A program made the position numbers and the translations under genes. A model generated the notes under the pieces. The model was given only the letters and a program-made list of their open reading frames with translations, made no database searches and was not told the DNA's origin. This document shows positions 7,863 through 16,894 of a DNA stretch of 64,000 bases, piece after piece; position 1 is the first letter of the stretch, and each line of letters opens with the position of its first letter. This DNA is from Ignavibacteria bacterium (GTDB lineage Bacteria > Bacteroidota > Ignavibacteria > Kapaibacteriales > UBA4661), in the NCBI GenBank assembly GCA_947459425.1, contig CANHDJ010000005.1:47772-111771 (forward strand), written 5' to 3'.

Positions 7863-9104
7863 TTAGAGTTTATCCACCGTCTCTTTAACTTTCCGGGCTG
7901 CTTCTTCCAGCGTCGAACCTACGGAGAACGTCAAACCGGATTTCTCCAAGATTTGACGCGCTTCTACGGCATTTGTGCCATCCAAGCGAATAATACACGG
8001 CACATTCAAACTCACTTCTTTCGAGGCTTGGATAATACCGTTAGCCACACGGTCACAGCGCACGATACCGCCGAAAATATTGATAAAAACAGCTTTCACA
8101 TTCGGGTCGGAAAGCATGATGCGGAATGCGTTGGAGATGCGATGAACATTCGCTCCACCCCCTACGTCCAAGAAATTCGCGGGTTTGCCACCAGCGAGCT
8201 GGATTACGTCCATCGTCGCCATTGCCAAGCCAGCGCCATTGACCATACAACCCACGTTACCATCAAGTTTGATATAGTTCAAGTCGTATTTGGAAGCCTC
8301 AATCTCAAGCGGCTCTTCTTCTTCGAGGTCGCGGAGTTCGGCGTAATCAGGGTGGCGGTAGATAGCGTTGTCGTCGAAGGTCACTTTTGCGTCGAGAGCG
8401 ATAAATTTATCGTCGCCTGTGCGCACAAGCGGGTTGACTTCAAGCATTGCGCAGTCCATTTCCTCGTAAGCGCGGTAGAGTTTTTGAATGAAATCGACAA
8501 AACTTTTGAGTGCATCGCCCGCAAGCCCAAGTCCCATGCCCAAACGACGTGCTTGGAATGCGCGAAAACCCGTTACGGGGTCAACATATTCGCGGAGAAT
8601 TTTTTCGGGATGATGTTCTGCGACTTCCTCAATCTCCATGCCGCCTTCGGTAGAAGCCATGATGAGGTTTTGTGAGGTTTGGCGGTCAAGCAAAATGCTT
8701 AAATAATACTCTTTGGCAATGTTCATGCCTTCTTCGATGAACATTCGGCGAACGATTTTTCCTTCGCTACCGGTTTGGATCGTAACAAGTTTATTACCAA
8801 TAGTTGCTTTTGCAATTTTGTACGCACGGTCAGCAAGGTTCCCTTCCAACAGCACCGATACACCGCGAACCTGCTTGCCGTCTATTTCTTGAGCCGCGCC
8901 GGAGGCAACATCATGCACAACGCCCTTGCCGCGCCCGCCAGCATGAATCTGTGATTTGATCACAATGACTTTATGCCCTTTTTGGACGAATTCTTTGAAC
9001 GCAATCTCCCCTGCCTGCTCAGGCGAATGGACAACATGACCCGTCGGCACAGGAACGCCATATTTGCGGAGCAGCGCTTTTGCTTGGTACTCGTGGATAT
9101 TCAT
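7863..9104 (-). CDS. sucC: Succinyl-CoA synthetase (ADP-forming) beta subunit
   Basis: 413 residues. The TCA-cycle enzyme subunit that binds succinate and nucleotide and, with SucD, interconverts succinyl-CoA and succinate with substrate-level phosphorylation. The N-terminal ATP-grasp domain starts with the diagnostic MNIHEYQAKALLRKYGVPVP. Next are KSQIHAGGRGKG (nucleotide/Mg binding) and EVNPLV, and the C-terminal CoA-ligase-like domain contains LDVGGGA and FVNIFGGI-like VFINIFGGIVRCD. It is slightly longer than the 388-residue E. coli form. sucD is not nearby. The gene stands alone with its own terminator; mdh lies 2.7 kb away on the other strand. Confidence 0.97.
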   Translation of the reverse strand: MNIHEYQAKALLRKYGVPVPTGHVVHSPEQAGEIAFKEFVQKGHKVIVIKSQIHAGGRGKGVVHDVASGAAQEIDGKQVRGVSVLLEGNLADRAYKIAKATIGNKLVTIQTGSEGKIVRRMFIEEGMNIAKEYYLSILLDRQTSQNLIMASTEGGMEIEEVAEHHPEKILREYVDPVTGFRAFQARRLGMGLGLAGDALKSFVDFIQKLYRAYEEMDCAMLEVNPLVRTGDDKFIALDAKVTFDDNAIYRHPDYAELRDLEEEEPLEIEASKYDLNYIKLDGNVGCMVNGAGLAMATMDVIQLAGGKPANFLDVGGGANVHRISNAFRIMLSDPNVKAVFINIFGGIVRCDRVANGIIQASKEVSLNVPCIIRLDGTNAVEARQILEKSGLTFSVGSTLEEAARKVKETVDKL

Positions 9105-9210
9105 AGCTTGTTACAAGAAGTTTGAGTGAAAAAAATTTATACGAATTGCCGTTGTAAGGAATGGAAGCAAGAATTGACAAGGCTTTGAGGCTTCGGAAGC
9201 CATAAAAAAA

Positions 9211-9244
9211 CCGAAAAGACTTGCAAATTTACAAGTCTTCTCGG
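9211..9244 (-). terminator. Intrinsic terminator of the FecR-like gene
   Basis: Thirteen-base arms CCGAAAAGACTTG and CAAGTCTTCTCGG (one mismatch) around an 8-base loop. On the minus strand the stem is followed by seven T residues. It is 41 bases past the stop codon of the 9285-10223 gene. Confidence 0.85.
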
Positions 9245-9284
9245 TGATTTCAAACTATTTCGGCAGCAAAGGGCAAATGTTTTC

Positions 9285-10223
9285 TTATTTCTGCTCTTTC
9301 ACCATCAATTTCATGGTCTCATAATCAACACCCGTGCGGCGAAGAAACTCGCGGTAGGAATCATTGAAGATTTCTACATCGCCGCCTATTGTTGCTGCAT
9401 CTTTGTACGCCGTCATTGCGCGGTACGTCAAGCCGTTTTGCTCGTAGAACGCACCCAGCATCAATTTATCCAATGCGCCAGCTTGTGTGCCTTGCTCTTG
9501 ACGCAATGCCTGAAGCTGACCGCTCAAGGATGCCGTTTCTGCCTCGTTCATCACGTAGAAGCAATAGCTTTCCGCAGGAACTTGCGCGTTGGTCTGCGTG
9601 ACGCTCCAGTAGTAGCAACGGTCTTTTTCCAAATTCAACGCTTTCAAATTCACTGCCAACTGTGTTTCGGTCAATTCTTTTTTGAAGCGAACGGTTTGGC
9701 TTGCGTCGGTGATGGTGAAAAGATAGTTTGCTGGTTTGCCATCTACCGAACCGTGCCACGTAAAGGTCATTTCGTCATCAATCGTTTTGGTGGTGCGTGG
9801 CGAAATAAGGCGGAGTTTGTTGACGTTCAGCGACATTTCCACGCTTGCGCTCTTGATATTTTTGCCTTCCTCAGCGCCTTTGACCGAATTAACAACGAAA
9901 CCAACAAGTTTGTCCATCCCATTAGATTTTTCGGAAACATTTTTCAAGAGGTCTTTCACCATGACAGAGCCTTCGCTGCGGAGTTCGACAGCTTTACCGC
10001 TTTTGTGAACCAAGCCGAGATAGACGGGTCCCTCCATACTGAGCAAATCGGTCGAGGTTAAGCCGGAGCCAACGGTGACGAGTTTCTGTGTGCGCTTGAG
10101 CGTGATTTTGCCTTTGCAAGCAATCACTTTGAAAATTTCATCGCCTTGCGAGAACGCGAGAGCGGGGAGCATAACCGCGAAGGTCATAGCGAAAGCGAGG
10201 GTTTTGAATGTGCGTGTCATCAT
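9285..10223 (-). CDS. Secreted envelope protein with FecR-like N-terminal region
   Basis: 312 residues from the ATG at 10223, chosen because AGGA lies six bases upstream and the signal peptide (TFKTLAFAMTFAVMLPALAFSQ) then sits at the N-terminus. Residues 28-95 (KVIACKGKITLKR, TSTDLLSMEGPVYLGLVHKSGKAVEL) look like a FecR-type beta domain. A fibronectin/Ig-like section follows (TFTWHGSVDGKPANYLFTITD...), then a C-terminal helical TPR-like end (LGAFYEQNGLTYRAMTAYKDA). The function is unknown; periplasmic or surface location is inferred. It is preceded by a Bacteroidetes-type promoter match at 10321-10351. Confidence 0.75.
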   Translation of the reverse strand: MMTRTFKTLAFAMTFAVMLPALAFSQGDEIFKVIACKGKITLKRTQKLVTVGSGLTSTDLLSMEGPVYLGLVHKSGKAVELRSEGSVMVKDLLKNVSEKSNGMDKLVGFVVNSVKGAEEGKNIKSASVEMSLNVNKLRLISPRTTKTIDDEMTFTWHGSVDGKPANYLFTITDASQTVRFKKELTETQLAVNLKALNLEKDRCYYWSVTQTNAQVPAESYCFYVMNEAETASLSGQLQALRQEQGTQAGALDKLMLGAFYEQNGLTYRAMTAYKDAATIGGDVEIFNDSYREFLRRTGVDYETMKLMVKEQK

Positions 10224-10320
10224 GACAATTCCTAGAAATGAGGATGGTGAAAAATATATTTGAGTCGTTGTTGAGAGAATATCTTCGCCGTGTAAAAGGT
10301 TGTTGGAGAAGATACTTGTA

Positions 10321-10351
10321 CAAAAGTAACAGTTTCTTTGCAGATGCACAA
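10321..10351 (-). promoter_or_regulatory. Candidate Bacteroidetes-type promoter (TTG - N20 - TACTTTTG)
   Basis: On the minus strand, TTG (complement of 10349-10351) is separated by 20 bases from TACTTTTG (complement of 10321-10328). This matches the known Bacteroidetes sigma-factor consensus TAnnTTTG at -7 with TTTG at -33. It would give a leader of roughly 90 bases to the ATG at 10223. Confidence 0.55.
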
Positions 10352-10417
10352 CAAGTTTGGGGCGAAACGACATGGAATAGGGGTAATCTATAACTGCCGA
10401 GTAGCGATATTGTTGGT

Positions 10418-11638
10418 TTACATTTGAACGCGCTGCTCTTTCCGCAAGGTTTGAAGCGGGTAGAACGTCCCGCGCCAGGCAATTCCGCCCTTGCGCGTAG
10501 TTTGCCACGCTGAACGCAGCATCAGAGCGATGGTCAAAAGGAAGGAGAGCGGCATCGTGGCAAAAAATATCGGCTCAAGCGGCAGCCGTTTTCGCATCAC
10601 CAAGGTCGCCAGTAGTGGCAACACAAAATGGACACACAGCACCAGACCGACCAGAACCATGTTTCCATGCGCCCAAAGCGCCCACAACGCCGCAAGATAA
10701 GGCAGCAGCACCATCGCGGCAATCTGCGACACCCGCCAGAGCATCACGCGCCAGCGATAGCGCCCGAACCCCGCAAAGAAATTTTTCTCAAAGCCGTGCG
10801 CTATCTCGCCAAAGGTGGCATACCACTCCAAATGCAGCACCCCGACACCGTTTGCGGCATCGCACCGCGCACCGGAGCGTTTCATCATCATTCCCAGACC
10901 AAGGTCGTCAATAACTTCCATTTTAAGCCATTCAAAACCCAACGTTTTCCGAAAAGCGCTTGTACGCACGAGATTAAAAGCGCCCACTCCGACAAATGCC
11001 GATGATTGTGGATTGCGGAGGCTTCGCAAGCGCAGGCTAAAAAGAAACAGCGATGCAAATCCCGCAATAGTGACCGACACCAACCACTGCTGCCAAACAT
11101 TGGAAGAAGCGGGCTTGCGGGTTTCGGGAACAACGACAAGATGGTCGAGGTGTTGCGCTTCAGCAAGGGAAAGGGCAAGCGTGAGAGCATCGGGCGCAAA
11201 GTGAATATCGGCATCGGTAAAAAGCAAAAATTCACCAGAAGCCTCTTTGGATGCGGTGTGCAGGGCATGAACTTTGCCAAGCCAGCCATCAGGAAGCACT
11301 GCGATATGCAACGGCTTAACGCGCTTGTCGTGAAACGCTATACGGTCAATAATCGCGCCTGTCCCATCGGTCGAACGGTCGTTGACAATAAGAAACTCCA
11401 CATCGGGATAATCGGTGGCAAGCAAGGATTGGAGAGCCTTTTCGAGAGTTTTTTCTTCATTACACGCCGCGACGATGACGCTGAGGCGTGGCAATACTAT
11501 TGGTTGGGCGAACGCATTTTGGCGCAAATTCTTGAGCGAAAGTCCGTTTATGCCAACGATGGTAAAAAAGACAAACCACGCTGCCAACGCCAAGAGAACA
11601 AGAATCGTTGGTGAGTCGAGTGTGAAGGGAAAAAGCAT
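10418..11638 (-). CDS. Family 2 glycosyltransferase, membrane-bound
   Basis: 406 residues from the ATG at 11638. An N-terminal membrane span ([19 protein letters not shown]) is followed by a GT-A catalytic domain: [20 protein letters not shown] (nucleotide-sugar binding), DRSTDGT, a metal-binding TDADIHF (DxD-like) and a [13 protein letters not shown] acceptor-side motif. Two or three C-terminal membrane spans follow. The arrangement resembles the hopanoid/carotenoid-associated glycosyltransferases (HpnB/CruC-like), but no such pathway gene is adjacent, so the acceptor is unknown. Upstream in-frame starts add a Cys-rich, unconvincing N-terminus. It is divergent from mdh with 166 bases between the starts. 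Confidence 0.85.
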   Translation of the reverse strand: MLFPFTLDSPTILVLLALAAWFVFFTIVGINGLSLKNLRQNAFAQPIVLPRLSVIVAACNEEKTLEKALQSLLATDYPDVEFLIVNDRSTDGTGAIIDRIAFHDKRVKPLHIAVLPDGWLGKVHALHTASKEASGEFLLFTDADIHFAPDALTLALSLAEAQHLDHLVVVPETRKPASSNVWQQWLVSVTIAGFASLFLFSLRLRSLRNPQSSAFVGVGAFNLVRTSAFRKTLGFEWLKMEVIDDLGLGMMMKRSGARCDAANGVGVLHLEWYATFGEIAHGFEKNFFAGFGRYRWRVMLWRVSQIAAMVLLPYLAALWALWAHGNMVLVGLVLCVHFVLPLLATLVMRKRLPLEPIFFATMPLSFLLTIALMLRSAWQTTRKGGIAWRGTFYPLQTLRKEQRVQM

Positions 11639-11804
11639 TTGCGAAATGGGTGGTGGTGAGAAGAGAGCAAAATTTTTCGTAAATGCGAAAACCTTTGCGC
11701 AAATTTCTGAAAAAGCGCGTAACTTGCAAATCTCTTGCGCACAGTGCGCTTTCACATCAACGATAATCCACTTCATTTATTTCAAATTTCGCATACCTAC
11801 CGTT

Positions 11805-12731
11805 ATGAAAATTACTGTTATCGGCGCAGGAAATGTCGGCGCAACCGCCGCTCAGAAAATCGCTTACGATGGACTCGCTCACGAAGTTGTCATCGTGGAT
11901 GTGGTCGAAGATTTGCCGCAGGGCAAGGGCTTGGATATGTTTCAAGCAATGCCTGTTATCGGCTCGGACACTCGCGTTACCGGCACGAACTCCTACGATG
12001 CAACCGCAGACTCAAACATTGTGATTATGACCGCCGGACTCGCCCGCAAGCCCGGTATGAGCCGCGACGACTTGTTATTCAAAAATGCAGAAATCGTGAA
12101 ATCCTGTATCGAACAGGCGTACGCGAAATCTCCCAATGCGTTTTTTATCGTCGTTTCCAATCCGCTTGATGTAATGACTTACGTTGCGCTGAAAGCTACG
12201 GGGCTGCCACGCCATAAAGTTTTAGGCATGGCGGGCGTGCTGGATTCGGCTCGTTATCGCACGTTTATTGCGATGGAACTTGGCGTTTCGGTCGAGGACA
12301 TCAACGCATTTGTTTTGGGCGGACACGGCGATACGATGGTTCCGCTCCCACGCTTCACAACGGTTGCGGGTGTGCCGCTTGCCGAACTTATGCCACAAAA
12401 CCGCATTGACGAAATTGTCAAGCGCACTGCCAACGGTGGTGCAGAAATTGTCGGCTTGCTCAAAACAGGCAGCGCGTACTATGCGCCATCGGCATCGGCA
12501 GTCGAAATGGCAGAATGTATCATCAAAGACAAACGCCGCATTCTTCCAAGTGCCGTTTGGCTTGAAGGCGAATATGGTCAAAAAGATGTTGTCTGCGGTG
12601 TGCCGATTGTCATTGGCAAAAACGGTATGGAACGCATTTTTGAAATCAAACTTTCTGCCGACGAGCAAGCTGCTCTGAATAAATCGGCAGACGATGTACG
12701 CTCAAATATGGCAAAATTGACTAATGTGTAA
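11805..12731 (+). CDS. mdh: Malate dehydrogenase (NAD-dependent, LDH-like type)
   Basis: 308 residues. Interconverts malate and oxaloacetate in the TCA cycle. The Rossmann signature [13 protein letters not shown] is at the N-terminus, Asp32 is the NAD-selecting acid, and the catalytic region [12 protein letters not shown] lies near residue 172. [14 protein letters not shown] and [19 protein letters not shown] are the substrate-loop and NPLD segments of the Chlorobi/Bacillus-type tetrameric MDH. The ATG at 11805 gives exactly this N-terminus; longer in-frame readings are not protein-like. It is followed by a strong terminator. Confidence 0.97.
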   Translation: MKITVIGAGNVGATAAQKIAYDGLAHEVVIVDVVEDLPQGKGLDMFQAMPVIGSDTRVTGTNSYDATADSNIVIMTAGLARKPGMSRDDLLFKNAEIVKSCIEQAYAKSPNAFFIVVSNPLDVMTYVALKATGLPRHKVLGMAGVLDSARYRTFIAMELGVSVEDINAFVLGGHGDTMVPLPRFTTVAGVPLAELMPQNRIDEIVKRTANGGAEIVGLLKTGSAYYAPSASAVEMAECIIKDKRRILPSAVWLEGEYGQKDVVCGVPIVIGKNGMERIFEIKLSADEQAALNKSADDVRSNMAKLTNV

Positions 12732-12743
12732 TTGATTGTCTCC

Positions 12744-12789
12744 AAGCCTTGCAAGTATCGTCTTCTGATGCGCCTTGCAAGGCTTTTTT
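12744..12789 (+). terminator. Intrinsic terminator of mdh
   Basis: A perfect 12-bp stem AAGCCTTGCAAG / CTTGCAAGGCTT with an 18-base loop, ending in a run of six T residues, 12 bases after the mdh stop. Confidence 0.92.
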
Positions 12790-12811
12790 CGTTCACTTTT
12801 CCCCTCCTTTT

Positions 12812-13633
12812 ATGAAATTCTTCAAAATTCTCGGCGCTTTCGCAATCCTTGCTATTGCGATGGCAGCCTGTACCCCAACGGCACCTACCGGTGAACAATT
12901 TGGCTTCAAAACAGGTGACTACACTGTTTACCAGAAAGTGACCTTGGACAGCGCCAACAATCCGATTCGTGATAGCGTTTTTCGCGTAACAAGCACAGTG
13001 ATTGCAACAAACCGTTCTATTGGTGGTCAAAATGATGCCGTGTTGGTGATTGACTCAACATTTGATCGTGGTTCGACAACACGCCTTGCGAGTCTTGATT
13101 CCAGCTATTACCGTGTTGCCAATAACGAGATTTATTGGTTTTTTGATACTGGTGCGATCGCTCAGTTTTTGGGCGGCTCAGGCAGTTTTAATCTTGCCGG
13201 GGTAAGTTTAACGGGATTTCAATCGCAATGGATTAAACTCGGTGATCTAAAAGATGCCGCAAGCTCACAAGATTTCTCGACAACATCATTTAGCGCGAAT
13301 ATTAACGTCCAACCTGTTGGCAGTATTGGTATTGCCGCGACGATTGGCGGAAAAGGTCTCGGAAAAACAAGCCTTTCTCTGAATAACACCACCTATAGTG
13401 TTCATCGGCAATCCCAGACTATTGGTCTTCGACTAACGATACCTCTTCTTGGTAATCTAACCATTCCGACTATTCAGAGTGAGTATGATTACGGTATTCC
13501 CTCAGAAAACAGCACACCACGTACACTGCTGCGCCGTCAAATCAATACGGTTGTCTTTAACGTCCCCCTTGTTGGTCCAAGTGTATTTAATGGAGAGCGT
13601 AGAACGCTTGTGTCGTTTACGCCCGGAAAATAA
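12812..13633 (+). CDS. Lipoprotein, unassigned
   Basis: 273 residues. The N-terminus MKFFKILGAFAILAIAMAAC is a lipoprotein signal with the lipobox ending at Cys20, so the mature protein is probably lipid-anchored at the membrane. The remainder is beta-rich with many Thr/Ser and no recognisable catalytic motif. Start at 12812, preceded by a pyrimidine-rich stretch without a clear ribosome site. It is bounded by the mdh terminator and a terminator at 13655, so it is probably a single-gene unit. Confidence 0.75.
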   Translation: MKFFKILGAFAILAIAMAACTPTAPTGEQFGFKTGDYTVYQKVTLDSANNPIRDSVFRVTSTVIATNRSIGGQNDAVLVIDSTFDRGSTTRLASLDSSYYRVANNEIYWFFDTGAIAQFLGGSGSFNLAGVSLTGFQSQWIKLGDLKDAASSQDFSTTSFSANINVQPVGSIGIAATIGGKGLGKTSLSLNNTTYSVHRQSQTIGLRLTIPLLGNLTIPTIQSEYDYGIPSENSTPRTLLRRQINTVVFNVPLVGPSVFNGERRTLVSFTPGK

Positions 13634-13654
13634 TTATTCGCCGATAGTCTCAGA

Positions 13655-13701
13655 AAAAATCCCGCTTGCAGAGCATGATTGCATCTTCAAGCGGGATTTT
13701 T
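13655..13701. terminator. Bidirectional intrinsic terminator
   Basis: A perfect 14-bp stem AAAAATCCCGCTTG / CAAGCGGGATTTTT between the convergent lipoprotein gene (+) and the DUF1207-like gene (-), with T tracts in both directions. Confidence 0.92.
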
Positions 13702-13719
13702 TGCTGATTATGGTGTGCA

Positions 13720-14610
13720 TTACTCAATTTGAAAACCTATTCCAACATAGCTATCACGCTGCTTGTAGAACATTCCATGCAGACTCACGCCGTCGTACCA
13801 ATATGCCGACAGCAAGACACCATGCCCAAATTTCTCGCCAATTTTCACGCCGATTTGGGCGCTTTGCGCAAGGCTTGTTGCGCCGCTCACGGTCAATATT
13901 TTTGCATCGTATCCCGCGCAAAGACTGAGCCAATGAAGCCCTAGAAGTGGTATCGTGGCATCTACGCCTAGTTGGGGTATTGCCGTACCGAAAAAATCGG
14001 GAATGGAGTGAAAAAGGAGGCTTGCACCCGCATAAAACCTCACTGTGCCAAATGAAGTTGCCGGGGAAAACGCGGCAACAGCATCCACAAACTCGCGGCT
14101 ATAGACAAAGGTTTCCTGATATTGCGGATAGCCGTCCACCAAATGCGCCGAAATATGGGCAACCCGCAAACGCCCCGAAAGCGAAGAACCATCGGCAAAA
14201 GGCGCTTTGACACTGGCATTGACACCAAAAAAGAAATCAGTGGTTTCGACAGGAAAGCGAAAATTTATCTCCGAGCGGAGGCGCGTAAAGGTGAAAAAGT
14301 CTGCTCCTAAGCGCACTTCGGGCGCTGTCTGCGCTGTGTCCGTAGGTAGAACATTTCCACGATTGAATACGAAAAGGTCAATCGAATGCCCAATATCCAA
14401 ACGCAAGGCAGGACGCGGTGTTTGCGGCAGAACGCTGACCAATCCGCCCATACGTGATTCGATGATATTTGCCCGAAGCGGCTGAAAAAGCAGCCCTCGC
14501 GGAACCCATGATGGGCGTTCCGGTGATGGACGCTCTGTTGCATCTTGGCTTTGCAGAGCGCTTGGAATCAGGGCGCAGCAAGCAATAAACAGAAAAATAC
14601 TGATACGCAT
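13720..14610 (-). CDS. DUF1207-like outer-membrane protein
   Basis: 296 residues from the ATG at 14610, which exposes a signal peptide (MRISIFLFIACCALIPSALQ). The segment RGLLFQPLRANIIESRMGG resembles the opening of DUF1207 proteins (LF.PLLADPRE..). The rest is strand-rich with aromatic and glycine residues, and the C-terminus YVGIGFQIE is barrel-like. Outer-membrane location is inferred. The function of the family is unknown. It shares its downstream bidirectional terminator with the convergent lipoprotein gene. Confidence 0.72.
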   Translation of the reverse strand: MRISIFLFIACCALIPSALQSQDATERPSPERPSWVPRGLLFQPLRANIIESRMGGLVSVLPQTPRPALRLDIGHSIDLFVFNRGNVLPTDTAQTAPEVRLGADFFTFTRLRSEINFRFPVETTDFFFGVNASVKAPFADGSSLSGRLRVAHISAHLVDGYPQYQETFVYSREFVDAVAAFSPATSFGTVRFYAGASLLFHSIPDFFGTAIPQLGVDATIPLLGLHWLSLCAGYDAKILTVSGATSLAQSAQIGVKIGEKFGHGVLLSAYWYDGVSLHGMFYKQRDSYVGIGFQIE

Positions 14611-14734
14611 AGATTGATGATGATGAAAGTGGTACAGAAATCGCCCCGCAATATACCACGTCTCAGGAAAAAAGCCATGCACGGCGGGATGTTCAATTAT
14701 TGGTTAATCAATGGAAGTGCCACGAAAACAAAAA

Positions 14735-14766
14735 CCCGTCGAGCAGCAAAAAAGCCGCCCGACGGG
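14735..14766 (-). terminator. Terminator-like palindrome (CCGCCCGACGGG family)
   Basis: Arms CCCGTCGAGCAGC and GCCGCCCGACGGG (11 of 13 pairs) flank an A6 loop. On the minus strand the hairpin is followed by TTTTTGTTTT, so it can end the 14795-15907 transcript. The core is shared with the dispersed repeats at 25767, 32539 and 62348. Confidence 0.7.
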
Positions 14767-14794
14767 GTAATATCTGAATAGTTACATTTCTTCC

Positions 14795-15907
14795 TTAAAA
14801 CCATACCCCAAGGCTAACTACGCCTTCAAGACGCGAACTCGTTGGGCGGTCAGACGCATCACGGAAGAGTGTGTATTTGTTTTCTAGTGTCAGCGCTCGC
14901 ACTTCGGCTCTAATGTACGAATTCGCAACAGGGCGATACTCCACCGATACAGAGTACCCTGTTCCACGAAGTGCGGGCGTAATAATGCCAACATCACCAT
15001 TTGCGCCGTTCGCATTCGCAACGTATTCAAAGCGCCCGGAGGCAAAAACACTCGGTGTAATCGCATATCGCAGCGCTAAAAAACTTGCTAGATATGTACC
15101 CCATTGGCGATTCAGTGTTGGCATTTCCTCAAGAGCATAATCTACTTCTGCCCGCACCGTTAGAGCATCCGAGGGCTGGTAGGTGAGAACAAGGTCATTG
15201 TAAATGCGTGTTGCTTCGGGTGTTCCGGTGGGCTGTTCGTTCCCGGCAATGCCAGTAAGAAGTGCGGAAAACTGGGATGACGGTGTGATACCAAAGAACC
15301 AACCGATGGATTTGTTGGCGTTATTATCCTCAAAAATACCGTAGCCATTCAGAAGATGGATTTGAGCCTGAATCAGGCTTCCCTCATACGAAAGTCTTGC
15401 ACCAGCTTGATAGAATGGTTCGTTGGTTGTGGCAAAAGAGTAGAGTGTAAACCAGTTATCTTTCGGCAGGAGGCTCTCTCCGCCAATGTGCGTCATAAAA
15501 AAGCCGCCATCGAACCACAGTTTATCAACGATGCGAAAGCCGCCATTTGCCTGTTGGAGCGTATTGTAGCGGGTGAGCGGCACATATGCGGAATTGCGCA
15601 AATCACCATATGCAACAGTAAGTGCTGCCCGATAATCCTCGTGAGCAACCGTCCCAGTAATCTGCGCCGTGTTCAGGTTAAATTGATTGCGGACATACCC
15701 CAAAAACGAGAATTGACGCGCTCCCGTGGGCTGTCCTTGCAAGACTGTTGCGTCATTATCAAAGGCGTAATAAGCATCAACATACCCCGAAAAGGTAATC
15801 GTTGGCGGCGTTGGTTTTTTGTCCTGCGCCCAGATTTGTTGCCCCATTGTCGAAGCAACCAAGAGTAGTAGAGCGGCTTTCAAGAAATAGTATGGGAATC
15901 GTTTCAT
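14795..15907 (-). CDS. Outer-membrane porin-like beta-barrel protein
   Basis: 370 residues from the ATG at 15907, with AGGATG upstream. A signal peptide (residues 1-28, ending QIWAQ) is followed by ITFSGYVDAYYAFDNDA, a typical first strand of the BBP2-like porins of Bacteroidota. Then come repeated strand-turn units (FNLNTAQITG, DYRAALTVAYGD, GGFFMTHIG) and a terminal strand RLEGVVSLGVWF ending in phenylalanine. Substrate unknown. The gene is monocistronic between a terminator and the two-component genes. The porin label rests on strand pattern rather than a specific motif. Confidence 0.8.
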   Translation of the reverse strand: MKRFPYYFLKAALLLLVASTMGQQIWAQDKKPTPPTITFSGYVDAYYAFDNDATVLQGQPTGARQFSFLGYVRNQFNLNTAQITGTVAHEDYRAALTVAYGDLRNSAYVPLTRYNTLQQANGGFRIVDKLWFDGGFFMTHIGGESLLPKDNWFTLYSFATTNEPFYQAGARLSYEGSLIQAQIHLLNGYGIFEDNNANKSIGWFFGITPSSQFSALLTGIAGNEQPTGTPEATRIYNDLVLTYQPSDALTVRAEVDYALEEMPTLNRQWGTYLASFLALRYAITPSVFASGRFEYVANANGANGDVGIITPALRGTGYSVSVEYRPVANSYIRAEVRALTLENKYTLFRDASDRPTSSRLEGVVSLGVWF

Positions 15908-16122
15908 ACGTTCATCCTCAAGTAGTAAATACAAAAAGTTAAAATAGTTTAGTTTTAAGCGGCTGCAATCTACTTTTTTTAACAATAAAAGTCAATAAAA
16001 ATTAAAAAATTCTATAAACTTTGTAAATACGACGAAGAAAAAGTATGGTAAAAATCTACTGGATAGCGGAGAAGTAGCTTGAGTGGAAGGATACCTGAAT
16101 GATTACAGTAAATGTTTGTGAA

Positions 16123-16890
16123 CTACACGATCAAACCCCGTATTTGTGCGGTGTACGAGCGACTTACTTTCACTTTTGCTGCATTTGTCAATATTACGGT
16201 CAAATTCCCATTGGCATCGGTTTCCACGTGCTTGATGCAATGCGTGTTGATGATTGCCGAGCGGTGAACCCGCATAAAGACGTGGCTATCGAGCCGTTTT
16301 TCGAGTTCGCCGATGCCTGTGCCGGCAGTGAATTTTCCTTGTGCCGTGTGCAGAAGAGCGTAATCTTCCGCCGCTTCTATCCAGACAATATCGTCTGCGG
16401 CAATAGGAATGATGCGGCTGCCGCTCCGAACCATGAGCCGGGAAAGTGGCACTTGATTGCTTGGTACTTGTGCGGTGGGGAAATTGGTGAGAAGATGCGA
16501 AAGTGCTTCCAAGTGGTAAAGGCTTGCCGAAGCAGTATTCAAGCGCTCTTGCAGCTTTGCAATGGCACGGGTGAATCGTTCACGACTGTAGGGTTTCATC
16601 AAATAATCGACTGCATTTTCTTCAAATGCGCGGACGGCAAACTCGTTGTAGGCAGTTGAAAAAATCACGTGCGGCACGACTTCAAGCCGTTCCAGAACGT
16701 CAAAGCCCGTCAGTTCGGGCATCTGCACATCCAGAATGACTGCATCGGGCTTGAGTGCATTGATAGTAGCAACGGCTTCCGCGCCATTTTCTGCTTCACC
16801 AATAATCTGCACGTCCTGAACACCGCTCAAATACTCGCGGAGCAGCATTCGTGCGGGTGGTTCGTCGTCGGCGATAATGAGGCGAATCAT
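16123..16890 (-). CDS. LytTR-type DNA-binding response regulator
   Basis: 255 residues. The receiver domain (about 3-115) shows the acidic pair D8-D9, phosphoacceptor D54 in AVILDVQMPEL, T79 and K99 (DYLMKP). A LytTR DNA-binding domain follows at about 150-250 (DDIVWIEAAEDYALLHT, GIGELEKRL, VFMRVHRSAIIN, VSRSYT). It is activated by the kinase encoded immediately upstream, with four bases between the two genes. LytTR regulators usually control nearby envelope or secretion genes; the target is not evident here. Confidence 0.95.
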   Translation of the reverse strand: MIRLIIADDEPPARMLLREYLSGVQDVQIIGEAENGAEAVATINALKPDAVILDVQMPELTGFDVLERLEVVPHVIFSTAYNEFAVRAFEENAVDYLMKPYSRERFTRAIAKLQERLNTASASLYHLEALSHLLTNFPTAQVPSNQVPLSRLMVRSGSRIIPIAADDIVWIEAAEDYALLHTAQGKFTAGTGIGELEKRLDSHVFMRVHRSAIINTHCIKHVETDANGNLTVILTNAAKVKVSRSYTAQIRGLIV

Positions 16891-16894
16891 TTTT

